From positions 8,741,821-8,805,820 of the forward strand of contig CM067081.1 of assembly GCA_034008185.1 (NCBI GenBank): DNA of 64,000 nucleotides, written 5' to 3'. The notes beneath the pieces were generated by a model. It worked only from the letters and a program-made list of their open reading frames with translations, was not told the origin of the DNA and did not search any database. The DNA is from Gorsachius magnificus (taxonomy: Eukaryota; Chordata; Aves; Pelecaniformes; Ardeidae). Shown piece after piece: positions 36,601 to 48,409 of the stretch. The stretch's first letter is position 1. Each line of letters opens with the position of its first letter. A program made the position numbers and the translations under genes.

Positions 36601-38232
36601 AAACCTTTATAGGGTATTAGGGGAAAAAGGGCCTTGTCCCTCCAATCAAGGGATCTGATTTACAGACACAGTTGTTATATCCTAGCAATTAGCTACAGGC
36701 ACAAATAGCAACATGAAGACATGTAATTCCCTGTGAGGTAGGAAATGGCTAACAGGGATAAGTTTTGTGGGGGTTTTTCCATGTTTTTTTTTGTTTATTG
36801 GACCAACTAATCTAGTTGGGGGTAACAAAAAATTGAGTTGCTTGAAGAAGAGCTATGAACATGAAAATCCCCGGTTTTATTTTTTCCCCACACCCCCATC
36901 TAAATCAGTTGGCCTAATAAAACATACGACCTCCCCTTCCAGCCCCTGCCCTGCTTTCATGCTTAGACCATCCTGACAACAGAAACTCTTAATAATCTGG
37001 ACGCTTCCAAAAATGACAGGGTTTGGCATCTATAATCCATTCTCTCATTTGCAAAGAATCACAGCTAAAATTACCTGCAGGTGTAACATCAAACCCTTCA
37101 AATGAAGATTAAATAGAGTTTAATAGTTTCCATAATGAATTTAACCACTAGGCAAAGTGAAAAATCCATTAGCCAAGCCAAAGCGTTAACAACTTCTTGT
37201 CCAGGAGAGCATAGCGCTGCTATATTTGAAATAACTAAGTCCTTCCTATGTTGAGAAACACTGTAAAGCCTAAACTATGCGTTTTATGAGGCTGAACAGA
37301 GCTAATCCATATGGACATACTACAAAACAGACTTATCACTTTATAAGTTAGACACACAGAAAAAAAAAAATGCTCTGAGATGTGGAGCTAATTTTTTTTA
37401 TATACAGTACAGAAATTTACTGAAGGTCTGTTTCGTTTCCACGTGTTGAAAAAGGATACAAGCATAGAGAGCTGCAAAGTGAAGTGAAACAGAAAATGTT
37501 GATATGCAGAAAACTTTTGCGTTGGCGTTATTGTCTTTGTCAGAACCGCAGCCTGCTCAGTTTATGTCTGAGTTGTGTGTTTGGCAGCTGCAGAACTATA
37601 AGAAGCTTTGCCATTTAAAACATTTTTAAAAGAAAGATACTGTATTCGGCTGACAATACATAAGTCGTTTATCAAAATGCCACGTTGTTTGGGGAGACAG
37701 ATAGCAAGTGTCACCCCTAGGCCTCAAAGAGGAGGTTAAAAATTAAAAACATGTTCATCATCTCTACTAGAGCATGTTATAAGCTGAAAGTAGTCAAGTT
37801 TGCTGTTGTGCTAAGCCTTCTATTGAAAGAGAGGGAATTATAACACAGTGTTTATTCTCCCCCAAGCATTAAGGCCTGTCTGACCTGCTCACAACAGCTC
37901 TAAAGCTAATTAGTCTGGCCCAAAAGGATTTATTTGGGTGAAAGCTACAATAGGCTGTTCAAGATTTGGTAGCAGGTCTAGTAAGTCAGTGAGGAAAAAA
38001 GTCAGAAAAGTAAGTAACAGTCAGAGGAAAAGCAAGAGACAAAGCAAAACCTGTTTTTTCCACCCTGACTTGTCTCCTAGGTTTTGACAGTGTAAGAATA
38101 TTTCTGGATCCAGTACATCAAGGATAATTAAAATAACCATTTGCCTCTTAGCTCCCTTAGTAAAAAACCCAAAAAAACCCAACACCCCCCCCCCCTCCCC
38201 CCCAACAAAACAGGACAATCCATACTCCTGCA
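33601..38232. other. No recognised element; one suggestive minus-strand open segment
   Basis: AT-rich intron. On the minus strand around 35020-35170, an open frame reading ...LGELETALESSCSLIKLK and EVPLNCDLPDVHWSR ends at AGG followed by GTAACT, which could be a splice donor. I could not connect it in phase to the candidate gene further down, so I do not call it an exon. Homopolymer runs occur near 36430 and a C-rich run near 38186. Confidence 0.3.
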
Positions 38233-38768
38233 TGGTCTCTAGTGAGACCCCACCTGGAGCCCTGCGTCCAGCTCTGGAGCCCTCAGCACAAGAAGGACAT
38301 GGAACTGTTGGAGCGGGTCCAGAGGAGGGCTACAAAAATGATCCAAGGGCTGGAGCCCCTCTCCTATGAGGACAGGCTGAGGGAGTTGGGCTTGTTCAGC
38401 CTGGAGAAGAGAAGGCTGCGCGGAGACCTGATTGTGGCCTTTCAGTACTTAATGGGGGCCTATAGGAAAGATGGGGAAAATCTTTTTAGTAGAGCCAGCT
38501 GTGACAGGACTAAGGGAAATGGTTTTAAACTAAACCAGGGCAGGTTTAGACTGGATGTAAGGAAGAAATTCTTTACAATGACGGTGGTGAAACACTGGAA
38601 CAGGTTGCCCAGAGAGGTGGTGGAGGCCCCATCCCTGGGAACATTCAAGGCCAGGTTGGACGGGGCTCTGAGCAACCTGATCTAGTTAGTGGTGTCCCTG
38701 CTCACTGCAGGGGGGTTGGACTAGATGGCCTCTAGGGGTCCCTTCCAACCCAAAACATTCTATGATTT
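38233..38768 (+). mobile_element. CR1 LINE, 536 bp, ORF2 C-terminus open
   Basis: A CR1 copy with an uninterrupted ORF2 C-terminal frame (38242-38685, 147 codons). Motifs include [57 protein letters not shown] and [19 protein letters not shown]. The 3' UTR and a single ATTCTATG unit follow. It lacks the catalytic palm and endonuclease, so it is inert. The open frame suggests a relatively late insertion. Confidence 0.96.
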
Positions 38769-41700
38769 AATCAGAGAGAGGTACAGGCAAGGCTTCTCCC
38801 ACGCAGGGCAGCATCCAGCCTTCAGCTACAGCAGGCTTGTGATCGGCAGCTCCAATACCAAATGCCAGGTCCTAACTCTGCACGGGGCTCAGTGTCAAGA
38901 AATGCCTGGGTGCTGTCTGCACAGGGGCAGGCATTGGTCGTGGTACCCTTTGAAGTGAAGGATGAGTAAAACACTGAAACCACAGGAGCTACTGAAAGCA
39001 GATGTTTGCACAGTGCCTCTCGCATCAGCCAGGCAAGTTAGGGGGCAGGAGGGTAAATCAGCATCACTTATAGCACATCAGAGAAAGAAAACTATCCCAG
39101 AGCCCCGGAGGAGCCTAAATATTATAAACACTCATAACTTCCCCCTGAGCAAGGGGTATCAGCTGAGTGCAGCTTATCTGCTAACAGTTTGTGGATTAAA
39201 TCCTGGTTCTCCCCAACTCACAGGAACCAGTCATCGCTTACAGTGGGATCAACCCAGGCACTCAGATAAACAAATCTATGGAGCCCAGTTCTTTCTGAGC
39301 AGAAGAATATTCATAACTGTGGAACAGAGCTGGAGCACAAGCTCCTCAGCAATGTCTAATGAATAGAAAGATGACTGTGCACTCTGTTCCAGTATGCTTT
39401 CTTATTAAAGGAGAAAAAAAATGGATTGTATATAGGGTTCTGCAGATGCCATGAAAACTAAGAATTATTTGTGAGGGCAGGGAAGGGAGCATGAAGGGAC
39501 AAATAGGGTAAAGCCAGATTATTACTGTGTATTAAACTGAGAAACTCCCTCTTATTGTGTTGAATACCATTTATTGTGCTCTAAATTTAAAAAAAAAAAT
39601 AATACAGTACCAGTTGTAATTATTATGTTCTGTTCCCACAGCATATGCAAGCTATTTATGCTGATTTTAAGAAATTGCATACTGCACTTGATTGTATCAG
39701 CAGAGGAAAAACAGAACAGAAACTAGATACATGGTGATTACAGATACACGATTAAGGGTCAAACTACATAGCTGAGGTCATCCTGTAAGTTTGCAAGATG
39801 TTCATGCCTATCTATGTCTGCTGTAAGCCTAACAAACCCCATTTTTGCCTCTCACCAATTTCAGTATAATGCACTGATATAAAAAATGGTGCTTTGCCCT
39901 AGTTTTATATAAGACACTCTGTTTTTATAAAGCACTTTCACCTTGGAATAGAGGGATTAAAATCCACATACTGCCCCTACTAAAGTAAAACTCTGTTAGA
40001 GAGTTGGTGTTAGTCTATGGGTCCTTCAGGACTACAGATCACACAGTCTAATCAACTGGGGGGCTCTTCCCCCTAGAAGGGTGGACATTGTGCATTGAGA
40101 CCCAAACCTCAGGACCCTGAGCACTCAGTTTCTCTTACCATCAGGCTTCAAATCTGAGCAGTGAAGTCACTGAATAGTTTCCATCTCTTGTTCATAAGAA
40201 ATTGCTGGGTTGGTTTGTCTCTTCCTTAAAGACCCACCTTTCCTTTCTCAGCTCTGAATGAACGCCAGTAACAGCAGCTACAGTGTTCCTCTGGACATGG
40301 CTGCTATGGCAGCTTAAAGAGGAATTCAGTTTACATTCTCTTTATCCAAACCCAAGCCAAACAGAATTTTGCTCTAGGTCCAGTTTTGTTTAGCGAGTGC
40401 CAGATCTATAACAGACCAAAAGCAAAAATTCAGGGGTCAAACTCTGCCCCACAGCACTACAAAGCTCCTGGACCCATCTCTAATGGGTATCTTACTGCAT
40501 GGCAAATCCATCTGAAGTCAAAATACTGCTCTTCACTTCATCTTGCGAATTAGCACTGCTTTTCAGCTGCTTCAGTTAAATCATCACTAATTCTGACAAG
40601 CACCAATGACTCATCTCAACACACAGCAGCACACAGTTTCCAACATCAATGACATACAACATCATGCCACTTACATGGGGCAAGGCTTGAAGCCTGCTGA
40701 GGTCAGTGGAGTGAGGACTGTTTACAGGAGCAGCCCCACAGTCTTCCCACCAACACCCACAGTGATTCCAAAGTAATCAGCTGGTTGATCGCCACACATT
40801 TCTCTAGATGCCATGAACAGGGATGCTGAACAAGCTGTAAGATCCAGTCCTAGATCCACTCTAACTGCAACAATATCAATTTTCATACTATTTACCAAAC
40901 AGTTTGCGTTACCTAAGTGCAATTTTTATTCAAGCGCCAAAATACTTCGTCCACCCTATGGACCAAGAGGTACATTCAGTCTTGGCTCTGCTCTACCAAA
41001 ACATGCCTGGTGTAAGGATTAAGGCTTCTCTAACAGAAAAGTCATGACAAAAAGAAAGCAACATAGGCAGCTGCCAAGCTGATGAATTTCCACAACTTAA
41101 AATTCAAAAGTTTTTTATAACATAAACTTCTCAGAAAACAGAAACAAGTATTTTGGTCCAAACACAATTTATTTTTATTAATATCTTCTAGTGACTGCAA
41201 GCATCAACTCAGCACTTAGAAAAGCTGCCCAACCAATACTTCCAAGACCTCTCTATTAATTTACAAGGGCTAAAAGCAAAACAAGGACCAACGTATTGCA
41301 GGGTTAGTACAACACAGAGGGAGGCAGGGTCTGCCTCAGCACCCCTCTCACCTTAGCAGCAGCAGAATTCCTCTGCACTTCCAAACTTTTCCACAAGACC
41401 TGTACTCCCCAAGCATTCATGGTGTCCCAAAGGGGAAAGCGATAGTGTTGGCAAGAGATTATGCAGAGGGACAGGAAGGCAGAGGGCCTCCTGGTTTGGC
41501 TATGATATGGGAGGGGGACTGGAATCCAAGCTGGGGAAGCAAAGGGACTTTTGCAGGCTGCTGCCAATACCAGAAGCACCAACAGATTTAGTCTGGGCTT
41601 AGTTTGCTGACCACGCCATAACAACAAGTTCTTTGGTACCAAAACATGAGGAAGTGCCATTGTCAAAGCATACTTTGGACTCAAAAAAAAAGATACGCTT

Positions 41701-43382
41701 GACATTAACACCAAAGAAACAAAAATGAAACTCTACACACCAGGATGAAGGCCAAACCAAATCTAACTGAGCAATCATATTTCCAGAACACCACCATTAT
41801 TTGCCAAAATACTGGGCCAAAGCTCATCTCCTCAAGGTTTGCTTCCAGTGAAGTCAATGGCGATACACCTAGGCTTGACTGATGAAATCAAGAACAAGTA
41901 AAAACATGAAAACAGCCTCTCTGCCCTGGACACCATCAAAGGCTCATCATGCTGCACAGTGCTCCAGCTCACTCACATTTCAACTTGAGAAGAGTTAGAG
42001 CATGATTTGTTAAAGAGCTCTCTCAGCTATGTCTTGGGTTGGGTCTGAAGTGGCCCAAGTGCTGCAGGGTTTGGCCATGAAGGTGTCTGGTTTGATATCC
42101 CTAGAAACACGAGAGTCCTATCAGGTCAGTTCATCTACACGAGCATCCTGTACCCAACAGCAGCCATAAACCTTTAGAAGAGTAAATAGCACAGGGAAAT
42201 AGGATACGCTTCCCCTGCACGCTCCCATCCTTTCATCATCTTCAGCCTGGGGACTTTCTAAGCCAGGTGTGGTTTTAGCACATTCAGTAAGCATCTGTGG
42301 ATTTTTTAAATTTTTCTTTGTTTGTTTGTTTTTAAACAAACTTGTCCAGTCTAAAACTTGCTCAAATTGCTATGGCCTCCTGAAAAATAAGAGGGGGACC
42401 TCCAAACTTTGCCCACCTCATATTCTTGCTTTGCAAAACATGAACAGATGGTAAGTTCACAAATACTGGGAGTCACACAGCCGCTTAAAGCCCTGTGGAT
42501 AACTACCTCAGTAGTTATGTGTCTATCCAAACCTAAAGCTAGCCAGCCAGCAACTCTAGGTGTAAGAATAAAACCTTGTGGATTTAGAGAGGAGATTTAC
42601 TAATTTGAAAATAGAATCCTGCCTGGATTTGATCTTGCCAACTGCCATTTCAGACACACTGTTCCTGTGCTCATTACTAATTTTGTTTAAATGCAATCAT
42701 TTTTGCAAATCCAGCTACTTTTAGGCCTGTTTCATCATAGTTGCAGAGCCACGTGCAAGACAGTATCATTTTTTCTCAGCTGCAGGGGCAAATCACTGAC
42801 ACTACGTTCAAAGAACCCTCAATTAGCTCCATTCTGATCCCCTCAAAGCTGAAGGTCAAACAAACTTTCTGCATTTTAATGATGTGTGCAGCAGTACATT
42901 CCAAAAATGCTGCAGACACCTACAGCAATTCTTTAAAGTTTCATTCTTACAGATCCAGACTGGTAATTTTGTTTTGTTGTTTTTTGGGGTTTTTTGTAAT
43001 CCATTATGACACGTTCCATGAAAAGAAATGGAGAGCATGCATGCACATCAAAAGAGCATAGGGTATTACCCAGACGTACACCAAAGACCCCAAACTCTGA
43101 TCTCTACTTTGCACCTTGCAGAAAAGCTCAGTGTATTATCTGTTACACATCTCAGCCCTTCAAGTACAGCAATATCCTGCCACTCTGGAAACACACTGTG
43201 ACCTCCAGCTCTGCATCTGTTTGTAATGGCAGATCTCCAAAGAGGCACAATTTATCTCAAAATTAGGACTTCCAGCAAAATGCATGAAGTGCCGTCATCC
43301 GTCCGACTGAACAGTTCAGAACTAGAGGCAGTCTGATGTCATGAACAAAATTACAGTTGATTTTGGACAAGACAAGATCTTT
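38769..43382. other. No recognised gene
   Basis: Intronic sequence. Apart from the old repeat at 41810-41885 I recognise nothing. A minus-strand GTGAGAG donor after GCTGCTGCTAAG near 41352 follows a short open stretch, but I saw no convincing acceptor. Confidence 0.35.
41810..41885. repeat. Ancient palindromic amniote repeat, diverged
   Basis: ACTGGGCCAAAGCTCATCTC, TTCCAGTGAAGTCAATGGCG and ATACACCTAGGCTTGACTGA follow the pattern of an amniote repeat with near-palindromic consensus GGGCCAAATTCATC ... ATTGAAGTCAATGGAGTTAC ... GATGAATTTGGCCC. Name and subfamily unchecked. Confidence 0.45.
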
Positions 43383-43512
43383 CATAGAATCATAGAATGC
43401 TTTGGGTTGGAAGGGACCTTTAGATCTAGCCCAATCCCCCTGCAGTGAGCAGGGACATCTTCAACTCAATCAGGTTGCTCAGAGCCCCGTCCAACCTGGC
43501 CTTGAATGTTTT
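43383..43512 (-). mobile_element. CR1 LINE tail
   Basis: Plus strand begins with the reverse-complemented octamers (CATAGAATCATAGAATGC), then TTTGGGTTGGAAGGGACC, CCTGCAGTGAGCAGGGACAT and CAGGTTGCTCAGAGCCCCGT. It is the same subgroup as the copies at 11831 and 38233 but inserted in the opposite orientation. Confidence 0.94.
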
Positions 43513-46077
43513 GAGTCCCTACAGGTGTGTGGCCAAACTGGGAATTGCCCCAGTCAGTCTGTGATTGTTAAAACATAGAGAGGACACATGAACTTGACAG
43601 AGTCCCTGCAAGAACTGGGGAATGACGAACAGCACATCTGAGATGAGCAGAACTGTACAAATCGTAAGAACCGACAGCAGTATCAGAGAGAGGACACCAC
43701 ATGGCCTTGACCACACCAAACACAAGGCAACTGTGATAAATGAGGTAGCGGGTAAGAGGTGCCCCATCTTTCCTCCCAGGATCCGAGTGCTGAATTAGCT
43801 TTTCACAAGGCTGAGGCCCCACAGCAGAACAGATTTGTCTCTCAGCAAGTCCAGCACTGCTGCTGCCCTGACAGCAAGTCACTTACACATGGCCAAAACT
43901 TCTAACACATCCTCCTGGAATCTACCCTGGACTGCTCCAGAATGTTCTTATCAGTTCTCTGTGGTTATCTGACATTGTTAACATTTTTAGGTTTTCCAGT
44001 TTTGCTGGATTCAAAGGCAGGAAAAGAAGAACTACTTTGTGAGGCACTTCATGAAAACACGTGACAAGCTCTTCCTCATCCTCCTATTATTTCTGAGACT
44101 GTTCTGTCAACTGAGAACAACTCCTATTGCCTTTTAAGACTGCAAGTACCCCTCAGAAGAATGCTGACATTTCCCAAGTCTTGCCCTTAGATCAGACAGG
44201 GGCTGCAATACTTGCAAACAGAAGGAAGAACCATATCTGAATAGTACAGAAAAAACACAGTGCACTTAAAGTCTCATCAGCATAGATAAAGCATAACTGG
44301 TTCTGTCTTCAAACTTCCTACTACTGTCCAAGGATTTAAGCTACAAGATTTCCTTGCACGCGACTTCCCCTGTGTCACTGAGAAAGTCTGAGACATGATC
44401 AAACCCAGTCTCAGAGATGGGACCCAGTCTTGCCTTAACTGCGAGAAAGTTTTTTCCTCTAAATTTTCCCCAAAACACCCAGTCAAGCAAGCTGTCACAT
44501 ACAGTGCATTGACTGGTCAAATAACTTAAGAACTGGAGGTAACTCATTCACAATCTATGCTTATGTAGGCACCCTTGGACAATATTTAGAAATTTAATTC
44601 CTTTACATCGGAAAAAACAGCCTACTTCACATAGTAATGATGGAAGGGAAGAAATAACTACAAATTTCTTACATCCACCGCTTGCTTTTACTCATATTTA
44701 GGGTATTGCAGAGGACCTGGCAGCAGTGACTTTGAAGTCTGAAAGGCTTCCACAAAGCAGCTTTGACCTGACCACAAGCAAGCAAAGACCTGGACTGATA
44801 GCCTCAGTTAGTAAATGACTGCGATTCTGCTGGAGGGACATAGTCTTCGTTGAATGAACACCACACACTTCATAGCTTTAAACCGATGTTTTATATTCAC
44901 CCAAAAGCTATAAAACAGCCAGGGCTTTGAACAAAGCAGCAAAACACTTGCTGCCCAAACTCTCACTTTAAAAAAAGTTTTAAAAGGTTCTTGGAGAGAT
45001 GCGAGGACTAGAGCCAGCAGATCTTCGATCAGATGAAAGTTTAGGTTAAAGTAAGATCCTCCATAGAGCAACAGCAATGACCACATGCCCACATTTACTG
45101 ACCGAACAGGTAAACAGTAATTGCTTTGTGATGAGAGTACAACAGCTGAAAACCTATCAAGATCCCTAATTTTGACCTACACCACTGCAGCACAGCAGAC
45201 CAAAGGGCCATCAATCATACCCTGACAACATATGAACTCTCTGAAATATCCGTTTCAGTTGAACAAAATTAATTCCTTAGATACTATAACGAACTGTTAA
45301 GAGCAATAGAGAAACAGAAGCCTGTTTAGAAAAGCTTGGAAAGAGGGCCTGAGTACTTACTAACGACTAGTTACTAGTTACCTAGGTGTATAAACAGGCA
45401 GTCCTTATCTCTTACCACATAAGTCAGCCATTTCTGTCCTCACTTGGATGTTCTGTAGATGACTATATTGATGACTGTAAGGTCCGTACTGACAGAGGAA
45501 CACAACATAAACAGCAAACATCCAGGCTGGAGACCAGCTGGAAGATTTCTCATGGCCAATTAAAATATATTCTAGTGTTCCGTGTTTACCTCTAACAGAA
45601 GCAGTTTTCTTCCCTTCTCTCCACATGGAGAAAAATTTCATTTAGACTTAAAGGGCAAATACTTTCTTTCACTTGAAAGGGGAGGAAACAGTTTAGAAAG
45701 GCTTCAGTTCTGAAAATCACCAAATGGGACGTTCAAAAATTCTACTTCTGTGGTAGTCAGATCAATTTAAAACGGGATAAATTCAACCATTTTTGTGTTA
45801 TTATCACATTACATTGGGCAAAGGTCAAAGTATTAATTTTTCAGTTTGAACTGATTTTATGTAAGACTACTAGAAACATGAACTATGTCACTCTTTATAA
45901 CTATCATTGAACACCCAAGAGGAAAAGCCAGATGCTGAAGAAAAACCCATCAAAACCACGTAACGCTGGTGAATTACTGTTGCTTATGAGATAGTTGGCA
46001 ACTCCTCTTCAGTCTTACAGGCATTCACTGTAAAACGATTCAAACCAGACTGCCTACAAACTTGTTGCATGTTCAGT
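43513..46077. other. No recognised feature
   Basis: Intronic sequence. Minus-strand open stretches near 44955-45090 and 45445-45560 have possible splice signals (GTCAG/GTGAGAG and TTCCAG/GTGAGG) but hydrophobic, low-information products. I do not call them exons. Confidence 0.35.
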
Positions 46078-46082
46078 AACAT
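46078..46082. repeat. Target-site duplication, left copy (AACAT)
   Basis: AACAT immediately left of the LTR's terminal TG; identical to 47055-47059. Confidence 0.9.
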
Positions 46083-47054
46083 TGTACTGGGTTTGGGTGT
46101 CCAGGTTTTCGTAGCAGAGGGAGTTGCAGGGGTGGCTTCTGTGAGAAGCTGCCAGAAGCTTCCCCCATGTCTGATAGAGCCAATGCCAGCTGGCTCCAAG
46201 ACCGACCCTTCATTGGCCAAGGCCAAGCCCATCAGCAACAGTGGTAGCATCTCTGGCATAACATAGTTAAGAAGGGGAAAGAAAACTTCTGTGCAAAAGC
46301 AGCCAGAGAGAGGAGTGAGAGGCTGTGAGAGGAGCAGCCCTGCAGCCCCCCAGGCCAGTGCAGCAGGAGGGCAGGAGGGGCTCCAGGCGCCGGAGCAGAG
46401 ATTCCTCTGCAGCCCCTGGGGCAGCCCATGGTGGGGCAGGCTGTGCCCCTGCAGCCCAGGGAGGCCCACGGGGGAGCAGATCCCCACCTGCAGCCCGGGG
46501 AGGACCCCACGCCGGAGCAGGGGGATGTGCCCGAAGGAGGCGGTGACCCCGTGGGAAGCCCACACTGGAGCCGTCTGCTCCTGAGGGACTGCACCCCGTG
46601 GGAGGGATGGACCCAGGCTGGAGCAGGGGCAGAGTGTGAGGAGTCCTCCCCTGAGGAGGAAGGAGCGGCAGAGACAGCGTGGGATGAACTGACCCCAACC
46701 CCCATTCCCCATCACCCTGCACCGCCTGGGAGGAGGAAGGAGAGAAATTGGGAGTGAAGCTAAGCCCAGCAAGAAGGGCTGGGTGTGGGGGAAGGTGTTT
46801 TAAGATTTGGGGGCGGGGTGTGTGATGGTGTTTATTCTCTCCTATGCTGATTTGACTGGTAATAAATTAAACTAATTTCACCAAATTGAGTCTGTTTTAC
46901 CTGTGACGGTAACTGACGAATGATCTCTCCCTGTCCTTATCTTGACCCATGAGCCTTTCGATATATTTTTCTCTCCCTTGTCCACCTGAGGAAGGGGAAG
47001 GGATAGAGCAGCTTTGGTGGGCACCTGGCATCCAGCCAAGGTTAACCCATCACA
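46083..47054 (-). mobile_element. Solo LTR of an avian endogenous retrovirus (ERVL-like)
   Basis: A complete 972-bp LTR with TG...CA termini, flanked on both sides by AACAT. On the minus strand it starts TGTGATGGGTTAACCTTGGC and ends ACCCAGTACA. A five-base duplication is typical of ERVL-type elements. No internal gag, pol or env sequence and no second LTR are present, so it is a recombined solo LTR. The frames inside it (up to 262 codons) are GC-rich artefacts. It lies 1.16 kb inside ME3 intron 1 in the same transcriptional orientation as ME3. The perfect duplication implies modest age. Confidence 0.88.
46407..46530. repeat. Degenerate GC-rich tandem repeat inside the LTR
   Basis: CTGCAGCCC recurs at 46407, 46449 and 46488 (spacing 42 and 39), each time followed by a purine-rich stretch and a GGAGCAG- or GGGGCAG-like segment. 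This makes about three diverged units of about 40 bp. They account for the long open frames on both strands in this part of the LTR. Confidence 0.65.
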
Positions 47055-47059
47055 AACAT
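47055..47059. repeat. Target-site duplication, right copy (AACAT)
   Basis: AACAT immediately after the LTR's terminal CA; identical to 46078-46082. Confidence 0.9.
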
Positions 47060-48217
47060 CCTGCGTCATCAGGTACCTTGGTCATTTGAGGTGCCCCTCT
47101 CACCTCTGTGGATGCTGAAATGGTACCAGGAGATGCAAGCCCAGCGCACCGAGTACTACACAAAGTAAGAGTTGTGATCCAAAGAGTCTCCAGTCCAGAA
47201 GACGACGTGGGAGGCTCATACACTGGTAACTACGTAACAAGCAGACGGTAAGTAGTCACAGCCCTGTCAACTATCAATATCATGTTTAATATCTGCTTAG
47301 TTTAAAGGTAATTAACGCATTTAAAGTTATTTTTAGCAATATTAATACAAGAAACTGAAACCCAGTGTTTTTTAATCTGACGTATTTGATCCCAAAATTT
47401 GCATCCCAAGTTTATTCTTTTTTTTCCCCTTCAAATTATGGAGAGGGATGGAAAAGCAGTGTGGGGTTAAATTATCGGGTCTCATTTTACATGCCTTGTA
47501 GACTCTGTTGAAAACCTTTCTCCTAAAGGTTTTTTCTTTTTAAAATGTTGAGTTTGGCTCAGTATTGAGAATAAATACATCTTCGTCTTGGCAAAACATG
47601 CTGTTTAGGTACCGGAACGTACATTGCTATGGATATACTATGAAAGGAAGTTTTGCAACAAGAACCACACATTCTTGTTTTAACATGAAAGTGTGAACGA
47701 TCAGTTTACTGCTACACGTGTAATACAACATATATCAAGACACCCAGCTTTTGGTACTGGATTTTTAGAAGAGGCCACGCTTCCTCCTGCCCCGTTCATT
47801 TGCAATTTCAGGCAAATGGCTTCAGGTTCTTGCCAAAGACACTTCTGCCCTACGCAGGCTCTTCCAGTGCCACCACCACGGCGTCCAGAGGGAAGCCAGG
47901 CGGCCAGCTCCAAGGAGGTCACCCATGCCAAACCAGCCAGTAGCCACTTCCCAAACTGGCCCTGCACTCTGGCCAGGCCAAGGTGCGACCGCTCCCCCGC
48001 CTCCCCCAGCACTTCGCCCCCCTTTGGGAGCGGGGCTGCACGATGGGGACAGGCACAGGCAACGCTGCCAAAGCGCTTGCAAAGCGGGGCACCTGCGGCC
48101 CACCTCAGGAGCCTTCCCCCGCCGCCCATCGCCCCGCCAGCCCCCACCGAGCCCCTCTCCCCTCCTCCCACCCAGGCCGCTCACGCCCCGGGACGACGAA
48201 CCCCCAGCGGCACCCAC

Positions 48218-48409
48218 CTTGTTGAGGTGGGGGTTCCTGGTGATGTCGTAGCCCCGCTTTTTGACGGCCAGGGCCCTGCCGTGGGCGGACGGGCTCCCTC
48301 CCGCCTGGCAGCTGCCGCGGCCCCGGCTGACGCTGAAGAGAAGCGGCCTCCGGCCGGCCCCTACCATCCGCAGCAGGCGGCCGCCCACCCCGCCGCACAC
48401 CGGCACCAT
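48218..48409 (-). CDS. ME3: ME3 first coding exon: mitochondrial NADP-dependent malic enzyme, N-terminus
   Basis: Malic enzyme 3 oxidatively decarboxylates malate to pyruvate in mitochondria, producing NADPH. This exon encodes 64 residues from an ATG in good context (GCGATGG). The last 15 residues, KKRGYDITRNPHLNK, are nearly identical to the conserved start of the mature malic enzyme fold. The first 49 residues (MVPVCGGVGGRLLRMVG... to ...RALAV) contain several arginines and no acidic residue, fitting a mitochondrial targeting peptide. That separates ME3 from cytosolic ME1, and ME2 has a different sequence at this place. The exon ends AAG followed by GTGGGTG, a clean phase-zero donor at the position where vertebrate ME genes break before Gly-Met-Ala-Phe. 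A second in-frame Met at residue 15 could also start. Later exons are not in the window. Confidence 0.9.

Larger units (their letters stand above)
1..48217 (-). other. ME3: ME3 intron 1 (partial, runs off the left edge)
   Basis: The interval downstream (minus strand) of the ME3 exon 1 splice donor, which lies at 48216-48217. ME3 exon 2 in other vertebrates continues with a Gly-Met-Ala-Phe-Thr-Leu-Glu-Glu motif. I looked for its reverse complement around every GCCAT on the plus strand and found none, so exon 2 is inferred to lie beyond position 1. The intron is AT-rich, carries nine avian CR1 copies (six on plus, three on minus), older LINE and SINE relics and one solo LTR, and may host a separate minus-strand gene at 22.7-30.8 kb. 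Confidence 0.6.

Noticed and set aside
43066..43248. Minus-strand segment with acceptor TTTCCAG and donor GTAATA, about 39 open codons
   Set aside because: Considered as a candidate exon, but length and composition are compatible with chance and no neighbour fits convincingly in phase.
44808..45092. A hydrophobic 94-codon minus-strand frame with possible splice sites (GTCAG acceptor, GTGAGAG donor)
   Set aside because: The frame runs on through the proposed donor for another 45 codons. The product is simple Leu/Phe-rich sequence and its phases do not connect to the candidate gene.
45984..46772. A 262-codon minus-strand frame and several shorter frames
   Set aside because: They lie mainly inside the solo LTR and its GC-rich tandem repeat, and all three minus-strand frames are open over much of it, so no coding signal is distinguishable.
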